A DNA stretch of 64,000 bases from Peribacillus sp. FSL H8-0477 (GCF_038002765.1 NZ_JBBODE010000001.1:620001-684000); one strand, 5' to 3'; shown: positions 17,068 to 25,334, counted from the first letter of the stretch. A program made the numbers and translations. The notes: a model not told the origin generated them from the letters alone.

Positions 17068-17865
17068 TCACTTTTCTTTTTTAGCGGCCTCTCTGACATT
17101 ATGTAAATGTGTATCCTTCATTCCTTCAAAAAATTCATACTGTTCCCTAAGTGCGTCTTCACAATCTTCGCTTTGTTTTAGGGATTGTAAATAATGAATC
17201 GACTGATTTACACGCTGTTGTATGTCTTCCATTGAATTCGTTACACTCCCATGTCCCGGAATTAAAAGCTCTATGTTTCCTGAATCAATGATTTTCTTTA
17301 TTTTGTTAATCGTTTTCTGATAGCTTTCATAATTGTCAAAAATAAAAGGAAACTCTACATCTGACAAGTGGTCTCCAGCCACAAGTATTCCCCCAGGTTC
17401 AATGACCGTAACGAGTCCATCATTGGTATGGCCAGGAGCAAGGTAAAATGTAAGCATACGATTACCTATCTTCATTGTTTCGCCGTCATTGGCAACGGCA
17501 CACTCCACCTCCGGATACAAAATTGGATAAGAGCGTTTCAAATAGTATTTCTTATCAAAGTCATGGATTTGTTTGAGTGGAAAGTCCTTTGCAGGATGAT
17601 TGGTAAAGGCTGCTGAAGCGATTACTACTGCATCCGGGAATGCTCCGTAACCAATAATATGGTCAAAATCACTATGGGTAAACAGCAGATACAGAGGCCT
17701 TCCTCTTCGAATTGCAGCTACATAAGATTGGATTTCACATACTTCTTCCGGCAGCCAGCCCGGGTCGATTAGCAGCAAAGACGTCTCTGCATCTATCATC
17801 GTTGAAGTGGTTTGGTACAGCGAACTTTGAAAAACGACAACGGTCTCATTCTGAAAAACAATCAT
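17068..17865 (-). CDS. MBL-fold metallo-hydrolase
   Basis: A one-domain metallo-beta-lactamase-fold protein of 265 residues with the metal motif HSDFDH (64-69), the second ligand PGHTND (HxxND), AGDHLSDVEFP and a C-terminal PGHGSV. These are the expected zinc or iron ligands. The substrate is unknown; the family includes glyoxalase-II-like thioesterases, quinolone-signal lactonases and others. It is monocistronic and directly follows the SsuABC leader in the opposite end order, so no partner suggests a role. Confidence 0.82.
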   Translation of the reverse strand: MIVFQNETVVVFQSSLYQTTSTMIDAETSLLLIDPGWLPEEVCEIQSYVAAIRRGRPLYLLFTHSDFDHIIGYGAFPDAVVIASAAFTNHPAKDFPLKQIHDFDKKYYLKRSYPILYPEVECAVANDGETMKIGNRMLTFYLAPGHTNDGLVTVIEPGGILVAGDHLSDVEFPFIFDNYESYQKTINKIKKIIDSGNIELLIPGHGSVTNSMEDIQQRVNQSIHYLQSLKQSEDCEDALREQYEFFEGMKDTHLHNVREAAKKEK

Positions 17866-18062
17866 GTGTTTCCCCCTTTTCCTACTATTATATCAAAGAA
17901 GAAGCAGCTTAAAAGAATACTGAAACGGCTGTTAACCTTCATAATTCCCCACCCCTCTCCAATATAAATCAGCTTAACCACCCTTTCTGGACGATCGAGC
18001 AAGATAGATGAAGTGGGGCGAATTTACTTGAATTTAAATTTAGGATTATAAATGAATCCTAA

Positions 18063-18084
18063 AAAGACCGCCATTGGCGGTCTT
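18063..18084 (-). terminator. Terminator of the secreted-protein gene
   Basis: AAGACCGCC pairs with GGCGGTCTT around a 3-nt loop with a T-tail on the minus strand. Confidence 0.85.
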
Positions 18085-18104
18085 CTGAGCTACTAACACC
18101 TACG

Positions 18105-18515
18105 TTAGTTCATGAAAACAATATCTAATTTTCCAGTTACTTTACCAGAAGCGTATCCATCTTTCACGTCGACATAAAATTTACCTATTTTCATGCCTTT
18201 GAATAACGCCTTTCCACCAGCTAAGCTATGATAGCCTGTAGCCTTTCCAGTACTAGCATTGACGAGACGAACCTGTATTTTACTATAATCAGTTAATTTC
18301 TTACTTCCAGTAGAGGTCTTAAAATAGATTGGGGAAACTAGTTCGATTTGTATGTCACTACCTTTGTTAGGATTACCAATTTCACCATCATATTTTCCAT
18401 CTTCAGTTTGAAAGGAATACCGTGGAACACTTGCTTGAGCTGAAGAATTATCTAATGCCAATCCACCTGCCAGAACGAACACTACAGTACTTAAAATTAA
18501 AAATATACGTTTCAT
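18105..18515 (-). CDS. Hypothetical secreted protein
   Basis: A 136-residue exported protein with a standard signal peptide (MKRIFLILSTVVFVLAGG, likely cleavage after AQA near residue 28) and a beta-rich mature domain of about 108 residues with no cysteines. I do not recognise the family. ATG 18515 follows AAAGGAGGTGA, a very strong site, so it is probably well expressed. Confidence 0.78.
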   Translation of the reverse strand: MKRIFLILSTVVFVLAGGLALDNSSAQASVPRYSFQTEDGKYDGEIGNPNKGSDIQIELVSPIYFKTSTGSKKLTDYSKIQVRLVNASTGKATGYHSLAGGKALFKGMKIGKFYVDVKDGYASGKVTGKLDIVFMN

Positions 18516-19206
18516 TGTATCACCTCCTTTACCTCACTATAGCTTCTTTGAATTCAAACATCTTTTGGTAGCGTTATCACCATCGTTATAACAGTTTTAA
18601 CCACTACGATTGTTGGACTATCTGTCCGTCTTAATTTGGTATACCAAAAGAATACGATATTGATGTGTCCAACATGTGTACATATAAAATAATCCTGATA
18701 AAAAAGAGCACAAAGAAAAAAGAGGCTGCAAATACACGCTCCTCTTCATGGGTAATCTTAGTGTTTTTTTTGCTCTAACCAGCTCCTCCAAGTAAGTTAT
18801 AAACGTTCACCCATTTTCGCACCATAGAACGATCAATGGTCTATTTTTCAGGCAAATTCCTGTAACCGCAACTTCTTGCAAGTAGCCATTGATCACTGCT
18901 CAAATTCACATCTTATTTGACCATTAAAATCCCCCCGAAAGTTATTGTCTAACTTTCGGGGGTCACATCAACTGGGCAGCCTTTTTCATGTTTTTATTAA
19001 CATAACCCCTGATCTCGGAAGCTGGCCTCGAGCTGGGTTTTTATTTTTATAGAAGAGTAGTGGGTGGTTCGTATTTTTAAATTCATTATGGGGTGTTTTT
19101 AGTACAATCTGATATATTATTATTATGTTAACGGTAGTTTATAACTGGTGATTGTATTAAAGAAAAAAGAGGATTGTATAAGATTTCAAGCGAGAGAAAA
19201 ATTTAA
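18516..19206. other. Intergenic region with an IS3 relic
   Basis: Apart from the IS3 fragment at 18700-18975, I see no gene here. The first 180 bases hold ordinary upstream sequence, and the last 200 bases hold an A/T-rich promoter-like region before the gene at 19207. Confidence 0.6.
18700..18975 (-). pseudogene. Decayed IS3-family orfA and right terminal end
   Basis: The minus strand translates, through in-frame stops, as TIDRSMVRKWVNVYNLLGG and then KITHEERVFAASF. This is the helix-turn-helix region of an IS150/IS3-type OrfA. The right side keeps an IS end with an inverted copy (CCCCCGAAAGTTA and TAACTTTCGGGGG at about 18931-18963), similar to the end of the intact IS3 at 28.0 kb. OrfB is absent. 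Confidence 0.65.
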
Positions 19207-19530
19207 TTGAATAATTTTGAAAACCATTGTACTTTTATTTTTGTAATTATTAGTGGGATTTTCTTAACAATAGGTGCTGAAAAGAAAAGTAATTTATATT
19301 ACTCTCTTAGCATCGGAGTAATTGGGTTATATCTGATATTTATCGTCTATTTAGTAGGTGAAAATGGTATAACTCTTTCGTTTGTCATTCAACATATGTC
19401 AGCACTTCTAGTATTGGACTGTGGCTATTTATATGAAGATAAAGAAAAAAGTAAAAGAAATAAAATTTTATCTAAACTAACGACAGGATTTATAATCTTA
19501 TTTATGTTATCAATGTTTACAAGAAGTTGA
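19207..19530 (+). CDS. Hypothetical small membrane protein
   Basis: The 107-residue product has three to four hydrophobic segments (about residues 9-22, 31-50, 58-73 and 90-105) and short charged loops. It starts at TTG 19207 after a weak GAGAG site. I do not recognise it. The A/T-rich composition and its position in the scarred 18.5-23.5 kb stretch suggest an accessory gene. Confidence 0.55.
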   Translation: MNNFENHCTFIFVIISGIFLTIGAEKKSNLYYSLSIGVIGLYLIFIVYLVGENGITLSFVIQHMSALLVLDCGYLYEDKEKSKRNKILSKLTTGFIILFMLSMFTRS

Positions 19531-19596
19531 AAAAGGAAATTTTTTTGCGTTATTTGAATGGAAGATACCTTAATGCACTATTTTTTACCTGAATTT

Positions 19597-19632
19597 GAAT
19601 GTATGATTTGTGTAAGAATCATACATTCAAAA
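19597..19632. repeat. Hairpin repeat, copy 1
   Basis: GAATGTATGATT and AATCATACATTC form perfect 12-bp arms around 8 nt. A diverged copy in the same orientation lies at 20401-20436, so the two bracket the XRE/membrane gene pair. Confidence 0.6.
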
Positions 19633-19664
19633 GAACGTCAATTGGTGGCCATTTAAATGTAATT

Positions 19665-20075
19665 TTACAATCGTTTTGTTATGATAGCTCCAAATCCAAT
19701 CATCATATATATTCCCATCATACATATGATCAACATACCAGTTTCAATAAAATGAACACCCATTGAATATAAAGTTAGTAAAGCAACTCCACTACCACAA
19801 AGAATAACATATAGTACTATCATAAAATATCGTTGCATAAGCATTACTTTTCGTTCATCAACTTCTGGAACATTTCCATTTCTTTTTTTGTTCAATTTAG
19901 AAAAAAACAACCAGATGACAAATCCTAAGATTGCTCCACCTACCATAGGAATAGCTATATCATATCTGTACTCACTAGTGGCGTTACCCTCAATATATAT
20001 ACCTAAGAAAACTCCTAATATTATAGATACAATAACAACAGCCCAAATAATTTGTTGTAATTTTTTCATTTTCAT
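19665..20075 (-). CDS. Four-helix membrane protein partner of the XRE regulator
   Basis: The 136-residue protein has four predicted helices (about 6-26, 39-58, 80-100 and 112-130) and a central cytoplasmic segment containing VPEVDERKVM, reminiscent of DUF2178-type proteins paired with small XRE regulators. The upstream regulator gene ends 2 nt before its start region, so the two are cotranscribed. The function is unknown. The regulator-membrane pairing suggests a stress-response or immunity-like unit, which is inference. Confidence 0.7.
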   Translation of the reverse strand: MKMKKLQQIIWAVVIVSIILGVFLGIYIEGNATSEYRYDIAIPMVGGAILGFVIWLFFSKLNKKRNGNVPEVDERKVMLMQRYFMIVLYVILCGSGVALLTLYSMGVHFIETGMLIICMMGIYMMIGFGAIITKRL

Positions 20076-20077
20076 AG

Positions 20078-20290
20078 TTATTCCCCCTTCGATTTCTCTA
20101 AATAAAATAATTCCTCAATTGGTACATCAAAATACTGTATTAATTTTAGAGCCAATTCCAAACTGGGATTATACTTGTTCTTTTCAATTGCATTTACAGT
20201 TTGACGTGTAATTTGTAAATCCTCTGCCAGTTTGACCTGTGTTATACCTCTTTTTTTTCTAATTTCCTTAATGTGATTTATCACTTTCAT
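20078..20290 (-). CDS. Small XRE-family transcriptional regulator
   Basis: The 70-residue protein is almost entirely one helix-turn-helix of the Cro/CI (XRE) family: IREIRKKRG-like start, ITQVKLAEDLQITRQTVNAI recognition region and ELALKLIQYFDVPIEELF. Such YozG-type regulators usually control themselves and the adjacent membrane gene. Two palindromes sharing GTAAAG-ATCTTTAC-like halves lie directly upstream (20312-20327 and 20341-20390). Confidence 0.88.
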   Translation of the reverse strand: MKVINHIKEIRKKRGITQVKLAEDLQITRQTVNAIEKNKYNPSLELALKLIQYFDVPIEELFYLEKSKGE

Positions 20291-20311
20291 TTTAAATCCT
20301 CCAATTCAAGC

Positions 20312-20327
20312 GTAAAGATATCTTTAC
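20312..20327. promoter_or_regulatory. Candidate XRE operator
   Basis: GTAAAGATATCTTTAC is a perfect 16-bp palindrome located 22 nt before the regulator start. Its half-sites recur in the larger palindrome at 20341-20390. Confidence 0.6.
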
Positions 20328-20340
20328 ACTTTTATTGTAA

Positions 20341-20390
20341 AAAAAATACAATTTAATGTAAAGGTATATTTACATTAAATTGTATTTTTT
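20341..20390. promoter_or_regulatory. Very long palindrome upstream of the XRE gene
   Basis: Two perfect 22-bp arms (20341-20362 and 20369-20390) surround GGTATA. The centre has GTAAAGGTATATTTAC, like the smaller operator. The A- and T-runs at the ends also make it terminator-like in both directions. Confidence 0.65.
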
Positions 20391-20400
20391 TACTTGATAT

Positions 20401-20436
20401 AAATGTATGATTATAGTGATTATCATCCATTCAAAC
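20401..20436. repeat. Hairpin repeat, copy 2
   Basis: AAATGTATGATT, then ATCATCCATTC, is a diverged copy of the repeat at 19597-19632. The remaining 20437-20700 stretch holds no gene that I can see. Confidence 0.5.
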
Positions 20437-20704
20437 CCTTGATTTCATTGACTTTCTTCCCTTTCTCTCTTTAACCTAAAAAAAAGAAAAAATCGTACAT
20501 TCAAATCGTTGAACGCCAAGGGTTTCAAGACCCGGTTTTTGAATGTCGAACAAAAGGTCAAGTAAATATGGATTTACCAAAAAATGAACCGGCAAGAAGA
20601 TTGAACTACTAGATAAGTTTTAAAAAGAATAATTGTAGTTTTTTCACATGAACAACGTTACTATTAATTAGTAAATATTAGGAGGACGTTATTAATTAAA
20701 TAAT

Positions 20705-20749
20705 AAAAAAAGATGATCCATTATTATTTTATAACGGGTCATCTTTTTT
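20705..20749 (-). terminator. Terminator of the lipoprotein gene
   Basis: AAAAAAGATGACCC pairs with GGATCATCTTTTTT (one wobble) with a T-run on the minus strand. Confidence 0.75.
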
Positions 20750-20761
20750 ATATTAATCCCA

Positions 20762-21166
20762 TCATTTTTCTTTATGCTTTAATTTAAATTCTTCCTTTTT
20801 TACATCCCATTCTACAGTAAACATAATATTTTCATCAGGATTTGTATAGCATTCACATTCCCCTCCACCAGCTTCCCAAACACCATCTATCAGTTCTACA
20901 TGCGCATCGATAGTACCTAATTTATAGTATATTTTTTCTGGATTAGGGTCTTTACCAATATATTTAATAACTTGCGATGTACTTTCTAATTTATCAACCG
21001 ACCGATCAAACGTTATTTGAACATCCCAATTTTTATTTTTACCTTCAAATACCAAATACACTTCTTCATCCTTTTTTGTGTTCCCATTCCCATTTTCATT
21101 AACACCTTTTGAACAAGCAATTAATAATACCGATATTATGCAGAAAATAAAAAACAATTTTTTCAT
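20762..21166 (-). CDS. Hypothetical lipoprotein
   Basis: A 134-residue lipoprotein: signal peptide ending LLIAC (Cys18), an Asn/Gly-rich linker (GVNENGNGN), then a beta-rich domain with a GGGECECY cysteine pair. I do not recognise the domain. The linker and fold resemble small surface lipoproteins common in Bacillus. The start ATG 21166 has only a weak site. The 5' side borders a recombinase relic. Confidence 0.65.
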   Translation of the reverse strand: MKKLFFIFCIISVLLIACSKGVNENGNGNTKKDEEVYLVFEGKNKNWDVQITFDRSVDKLESTSQVIKYIGKDPNPEKIYYKLGTIDAHVELIDGVWEAGGGECECYTNPDENIMFTVEWDVKKEEFKLKHKEK

Positions 21167-21262
21167 ATTAGTTCAACACCTTCCAATCGTTTATATAAAA
21201 ATATACTTTATTATCCAATTTATTAATAGGAATATTCTTGATCGAGAAAATATGAAAGCAGA

Positions 21263-21466
21263 AAAAGATGTGCAGCCGATCCGGAATCGAAGACATTTGG
21301 GTACTGGTTTTACAAGGCCATGAAGAATATTGCGATGTTGCAACGGATCCTGCATCATGCCCATCCTTCTGTGACCCTGCGTTATATCGGCATTACCGAA
21401 GAAGAAACAAATAACGTATTGAAATCATTTAGTGTCTTTCAAGGAGCTAAAGGTTCGGGGATTTAG
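21263..21466 (+). pseudogene. C-terminal relic of a tyrosine recombinase (phage-type integrase)
   Basis: The frame ending at TAG 21464-21466 reads KTFGYWFYKAMKNIAMLQ, then HPSVTLRYIGITEEE. This is the C-terminal core of lambda-type integrases: the Arg/Lys-rich 'KTFGYW' box, the LGH/HxxVxxTLxYI region and the catalytic Tyr in RYIG. The N-terminal 200 or so residues are missing and no start codon precedes it, so it is inactive. Confidence 0.75.
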
Positions 21467-21481
21467 CCGATAAACTTCCCC

Positions 21482-21727
21482 TTATCGAGCTAAGGTAAAA
21501 AGTAAGTAAGCGATAATATAATAGCCTAAAAATCGTTCTTTTCCTTTAAACTTTTTTTCAATTAAAAGATATAGAATAAGAGCAACGAAAAGCGAAGTAA
21601 TCAAATCTAAAATACAACCGAATCTCCTCCCAGTCTCTACACTTAACCATATATTCAATTTTTCTTGAAACTCTTCCTCTATTGGATGGCCATTTATGTA
21701 AACTAGGTTTCTAATAAAACTATGAAT
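21482..21727 (-). pseudogene. Open frame of an N-terminally truncated membrane protein
   Basis: The minus strand is open for about 80 codons, ending at TAA 21482-21484. It includes INGHPIEEEFQEKLNIWL, a hydrophobic LITSLFVALILYLLI and YYIIAYLLFTLAR. No ATG/GTG/TTG with a ribosome binding site is found at the 5' end, which meets an inverted repeat (AAACTAGGTTT at 21700-21710 and AAACCTAGTTT at 21737-21747). It may be a gene remnant joined to a repeat. Confidence 0.45.
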
Positions 21728-21979
21728 ATTTTATACAAACCTAGTTTAAATAAACCCCTATTATAGGTACTGATAAGGGGATCGGTTGGAAATTCCTTTT
21801 AGCGCCGGATTGTGGAATATGATAATTGATTTATTGCACCTATACGTTGATGTATTTTAATTCAAAAATCCCCATTTTTAATAGCCTTCTTCCTCATGCT
21901 TATTTTAATCAATAAAGGTTATTAGAACGATGACAGTTCTATATTAGTTCGTTATTAAAAATTCACTAGATACATCGTG

Positions 21980-22032
21980 TTGACAATAGTCTAATTAGAC
22001 TCTATAATATCGAAGTCTAATTAGACTATTGT
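21980..22032 (+). promoter_or_regulatory. PadR-type promoter-operator
   Basis: TTGACA (21980-21985) and TATAAT (22003-22008) are 17 bp apart. Two identical 14-bp palindromes AGTCTAATTAGACT (21988-22001 and 22014-22027) lie in the spacer and just after the -10. They belong to a larger inverted repeat with 19-bp arms (21983-22001 and 22014-22032), so two regulator dimers could cover the whole promoter. Confidence 0.85.
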
Positions 22033-22051
22033 GTAAAGGAATGAAAAGTAA

Positions 22052-22894
22052 ATGATAAAATCTTTTTTAATGTTAGGGCAATCAAATATGGCAGGTCGTG
22101 GATTCTTGCATGAGGTAGAACCTATCTATAATGAAAAAATAAAAATGCTTCGCAACGGTCAGTGGCAAATGTTGACAGAGCCGATTAATTATGACCGCCC
22201 AGTTGCTGGTGTAAGTCTAGCAGCATCTTTTGCAGAGGCATGGTCGAAAGCCCACCCGGATGAAGAAATTGGTTTGATTCCTTGTGCGGAAGGTGGCAGT
22301 TCCTTGAACGATTGGCATCCGCAGGGTACTCTTTTTCAACATGCTTTGTCTGAAGCAAGGTTTGCTCTTGAAACTAGTGAAATTTGTGGCATACTTTGGC
22401 ATCAAGGTGAAAGTGATAGCAATAATTCTCTACATGAAACGTATTATGAAAAGTTATCTCTTATCATTGAGACGTTACGAAAAGAATTAAACCTTCAAAA
22501 TATCCCATTAATCATTGGTGAGCTTGGGGATTTTCTTGGAAAAACTGGTTTTGGAAAGTACTCAACAGAATTCCAAGAAATCAACGAACTATTACGTCGA
22601 TTCGCTCATGAGCAGCAAAACTGTTATTTTATATCAGCAGCAGGTTTAACGGCCAATCCGGATGGTATTCATTTTAACGCCATTTCCCAACGGAAATTCG
22701 GTTATCGCTACTTTGAAGCATTTTCGAAAAAGTGTCATATCTTAGAGCCTCTTACGGATGAAGATCAATCACTAAAAATAAACAATATCTATTCGAAAAC
22801 TGAACTAATTTATATTCACAGTATGAATTTGGCTCTTGGTAAAATCACATACGCTGAATTTGAAGCACAAATGGCAAAGTTGATGCAGCCTTGA
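22052..22894 (+). CDS. SGNH esterase, sialate O-acetylesterase-like (SASA domain)
   Basis: The 280-residue protein matches the carbohydrate-acetylesterase SASA/DUF303 fold: GQSNM with nucleophile Ser11, the oxyanion Gly segment CAEGGSSLNDW, WHQGESDS, and the catalytic NPDGIHF near the end. It has no signal peptide, so it probably deacetylates an intracellular sugar or small molecule. The last four bases overlap the start of a PadR regulator, so the two are coupled. A tightly regulated promoter suggests induction by the substrate or a toxic compound. Confidence 0.85.
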   Translation: MIKSFLMLGQSNMAGRGFLHEVEPIYNEKIKMLRNGQWQMLTEPINYDRPVAGVSLAASFAEAWSKAHPDEEIGLIPCAEGGSSLNDWHPQGTLFQHALSEARFALETSEICGILWHQGESDSNNSLHETYYEKLSLIIETLRKELNLQNIPLIIGELGDFLGKTGFGKYSTEFQEINELLRRFAHEQQNCYFISAAGLTANPDGIHFNAISQRKFGYRYFEAFSKKCHILEPLTDEDQSLKINNIYSKTELIYIHSMNLALGKITYAEFEAQMAKLMQP

Positions 22895-23430
22895 TTCCTT
22901 TACTTATCCTTGGCTTACTTATTCAAAACCCTGGCGCTCATGGATACGAACTATTAAGTTTAATGGAAAAACGACATTATAAATATATCGTAAATTTCAC
23001 TAAAGGATCATTTTATTACAATTTGCAACAACTTGAAGAAAAAGGCTTGATTGAACAAACGTATCAAACCCGTCCAAACAATGGTCGTGAAATTCACACT
23101 TTTAAAATCACGTCTTTAGGAATGGAAGAATTCGATAAATTAATGGCCAAATATGGGGCTAAATCGGAATATGTAAACTTACAATTCTATGGCGCATTAC
23201 TCTTTGCAGACGAATTCGATAAAAATAAATTATTAGAATTAATCCAATCACAAATTGATCAAACTAAAGCTAGAATTGCTCTTCTCGATGAATACCTAGC
23301 TAACACTAAAGAATTACCTGGTAAAGTTGATTATTTTCGTCGCATGAACGAAAATTCTCGTTCTCACCATTTAGTGAACTTAAAATGGTTTAAAGAATTG
23401 AAAGCAGACATAGAAGAAACTACTGTGTAA
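22891..23430 (+). CDS. PadR-family transcriptional regulator
   Basis: The 179-residue regulator has a PadR winged helix (LLIQNPGAHGYELLSLME, SFYYNLQQLEEKGLIEQ) and a long C-terminal dimerisation helix (about 105-179). PadR proteins repress detoxification or transport genes and release DNA on ligand binding. The start TTG 22891 overlaps the upstream TGA (TTGA), indicating translational coupling. The double palindrome at 21983-22032 is a good candidate for its own operator. Confidence 0.88.
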   Translation: MIPLLILGLLIQNPGAHGYELLSLMEKRHYKYIVNFTKGSFYYNLQQLEEKGLIEQTYQTRPNNGREIHTFKITSLGMEEFDKLMAKYGAKSEYVNLQFYGALLFADEFDKNKLLELIQSQIDQTKARIALLDEYLANTKELPGKVDYFRRMNENSRSHHLVNLKWFKELKADIEETTV

Positions 23431-23439
23431 ATAAAAATA

Positions 23440-23483
23440 AAAATCCCGTATCAATTGTAGTAAAATTGATACGGGATTTTTAA
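23440..23483. terminator. Terminator of the esterase-PadR operon
   Basis: AAAATCCCGTATCAATT pairs with AATTGATACGGGATTTT, a 17-bp stem with T-tails usable in both directions. Confidence 0.9.
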
Positions 23484-23610
23484 TAGATCTTTTGTAGTAC
23501 ACCCACATATTGGGGTTATATTTTGGCTAACTACTTCTGCAATAACATCCTGGTAGGGTAACGATTTCATTCTGAAAGACGATCATTGACATCACCATTT
23601 TTATATCAAA

Positions 23611-23643
23611 AAAACCCGCTTAAACGATTCGTTCAAACGGGTG
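23611..23643 (-). terminator. Terminator of the mhqE-mhqD operon
   Basis: ACCCG, TTTGAACG and their partners form a 13-bp stem with two wobbles; a T7 run follows on the minus strand. Confidence 0.75.
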
Positions 23644-23648
23644 TTAGC

Positions 23649-24254
23649 TCATGAAAAATGGGATTGAAACCAGTCTGCTGCTGCATCGACTTCATTTCGT
23701 GTTAACTGATGACCATGCTGTTCCCACTTCACTTGAACAACTGAACCAGCTGCCTGAAGAAGATTCGCAAGCTCTTCCGTTTCCTTGGGTGCACAGATCG
23801 GATCATTGTTTCCTGCACCAATGAACACTGGGGTATTCGAAAGATCAGGAATCGCGACACCCCGTCTAGGTACCATCGGATGGTGTAAAATTGCTCCTTT
23901 TAAGGAGTCTTGATAATGAAACAAGAGACTAGCAGCTATATTTGCTCCATTTGAATAGCCGAGTGCAACCACATTTTTGCGATCAAATTGGTACTTTTCT
24001 GCAGCCGTATCGATAAAATCATTTAGTTCCTTTGTACGAAAGAGAAGATCTTCTTCATCAAATATCCCCTCAGCAAGCCTGCGGAAAAAGCGCGGCATTC
24101 CGTTTTCAAGTACGTTTCCACGGACACTTAGAACAGCAGATTGTGACGATACAATCTCCGCTAATCCAAGCAAATCCTCCTCTGTTCCTCCCGTTCCATG
24201 TAAAAGTAAAAGGACGGGTGCTTCTTTATTTCCTTCTTGGAAAATATGTTTCAT
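23649..24254 (-). CDS. mhqD: MhqD-type alpha/beta hydrolase
   Basis: MhqD is a hydrolase of the quinone/diamide stress response. The 201 residues have the LLLLHGTGGTEED oxyanion loop, the nucleophile elbow GYSNG (Ser101), Asp in GNNDPICAP and His in EQHGHQLT, a complete triad. The start ATG 24254 follows AAGGAGG placed at the end of the dioxygenase gene 2 nt upstream, so the two are cotranscribed. The adjacent ring-cleavage dioxygenase and the divergent nitroreductase match the Mhq regulon. Confidence 0.85.
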   Translation of the reverse strand: MKHIFQEGNKEAPVLLLLHGTGGTEEDLLGLAEIVSSQSAVLSVRGNVLENGMPRFFRRLAEGIFDEEDLLFRTKELNDFIDTAAEKYQFDRKNVVALGYSNGANIAASLLFHYQDSLKGAILHHPMVPRRGVAIPDLSNTPVFIGAGNNDPICAPKETEELANLLQAAGSVVQVKWEQHGHQLTRNEVDAAADWFQSHFS

Positions 24255-24256
24255 AA

Positions 24257-25201
24257 TTATTGGTCCTCCTTAAGTATTCTTGGTACAGCCGGCAGTAAAG
24301 TAGTTTCTAATTGAACCCGTCTTTCTTCTAACCAAGGTGGAAGCATCAACTTTGTGCCCATTGTTTCCAGTGATTCATCATGAGAAAATCCTGGAGGATC
24401 CGTTGCGACCTCATACAAGATTCCTCCCTCTTCTCTAAAATAAATGGCATCAAAATACTGACGGTCGGTAAATGGAGTAACATTGTAACCAAAGTTCGAT
24501 ATATGCTCACGCCATTCTTTATGGTCATCTGCATCCTTTGCGCGCCATGCAATATGGTGAACTGTACCTACCCCCAACGATCCCTTCCGTACTACCGTTT
24601 TCTTAACATCTATAATATTTCCAATATCTGCAGAAGATTGAAAACGAACGAAATCTCCTTCTTCACCGACTCTTACAAGTCCAAACACATTTGATAGGCT
24701 TTCCATTGTCTGATCCGGGGTAGACGACAACAAAACAGCTCCGCCAAAGCCTTTAACTGCTTTGTCAGCTGGTACGCCTCCAAACGTCCACTGACTGTTC
24801 TTTCCGCTCCTCCGAGCAACTATCTCTAAATGTAAACCATGGGGATCGAGAAAATCTAAATACTCTTCTCCAAAACGAGTTGTTTTTTCAACATTTATGT
24901 TGAACGTTTCTAGACGTTTTTCCCAAAAAGAAAGCGAACCCTCTGGAACAACATATACCGTAATCCCCACTTGTCCAGATCCAATTCTGCCCTGGTGTGC
25001 GTTCGGCCAAGGGAAAAAGGTTATGATGGAACCTGGTGAACCGACTTCATCTCCAAAGTATAAATGATAAGTGCCTGGATCATCAAAGTTGACCGTTTTC
25101 TTTACCATACGCATACCTAGTACACCTGCATAAAAATCTACATTTTCCTGCGGATTTCCAACAATGGCGGACATATGATGAATACCTGTCGTTTTTTTCA
25201 C
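24257..25201 (-). CDS. mhqE: Ring-cleaving dioxygenase MhqE/MhqO type
   Basis: A two-domain vicinal-oxygen-chelate dioxygenase of 314 residues thought to open hydroquinone-thiol adducts. Metal ligand candidates are His8 (TTGIHHMSAIVG), a second His in GTVHHIAWR, and Glu in GILYEVATDPPG. It heads an operon with the MhqD hydrolase and diverges from the MhqN-type nitroreductase gene. MhqA, MhqE and MhqO are close paralogues, so the letter is chosen from the MhqD neighbour. Confidence 0.85.
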   Translation of the reverse strand: MKKTTGIHHMSAIVGNPQENVDFYAGVLGMRMVKKTVNFDDPGTYHLYFGDEVGSPGSIITFFPWPNAHQGRIGSGQVGITVYVVPEGSLSFWEKRLETFNINVEKTTRFGEEYLDFLDPHGLHLEIVARRSGKNSQWTFGGVPADKAVKGFGGAVLLSSTPDQTMESLSNVFGLVRVGEEGDFVRFQSSADIGNIIDVKKTVVRKGSLGVGTVHHIAWRAKDADDHKEWREHISNFGYNVTPFTDRQYFDAIYFREEGGILYEVATDPPGFSHDESLETMGTKLMLPPWLEERRVQLETTLLPAVPRILKEDQ

Positions 25202-25224
25202 CGTACTTCCCCTCTTTTCACTAT

Positions 25225-25242
25225 TATCTTGAATTAAAGATA
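25225..25242. promoter_or_regulatory. Candidate MhqR/YodB-type operator
   Basis: TATCTTGAATTAAAGATA is an imperfect palindrome between the divergent mhqE and mhqN genes. It resembles the TATCTCGAAATCGAGATA consensus for MhqR. No mhqR gene lies in the window. Confidence 0.65.
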
Positions 25243-25334
25243 TATTAATTCAGAGTACATGTCAATTCCTTTCTAAAATTCCGGGACATGGACATACTAG
25301 TTTGGACAGATAATTTATAAAAAGGGGTAATCAA

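Noticed and set aside
23540..23590. Short relic similar to the start of the MBL gene at 17865 (MIVFQNE on the minus strand)
   Set aside because: Only about ten residues match, followed by a stop; too short to call a pseudogene.
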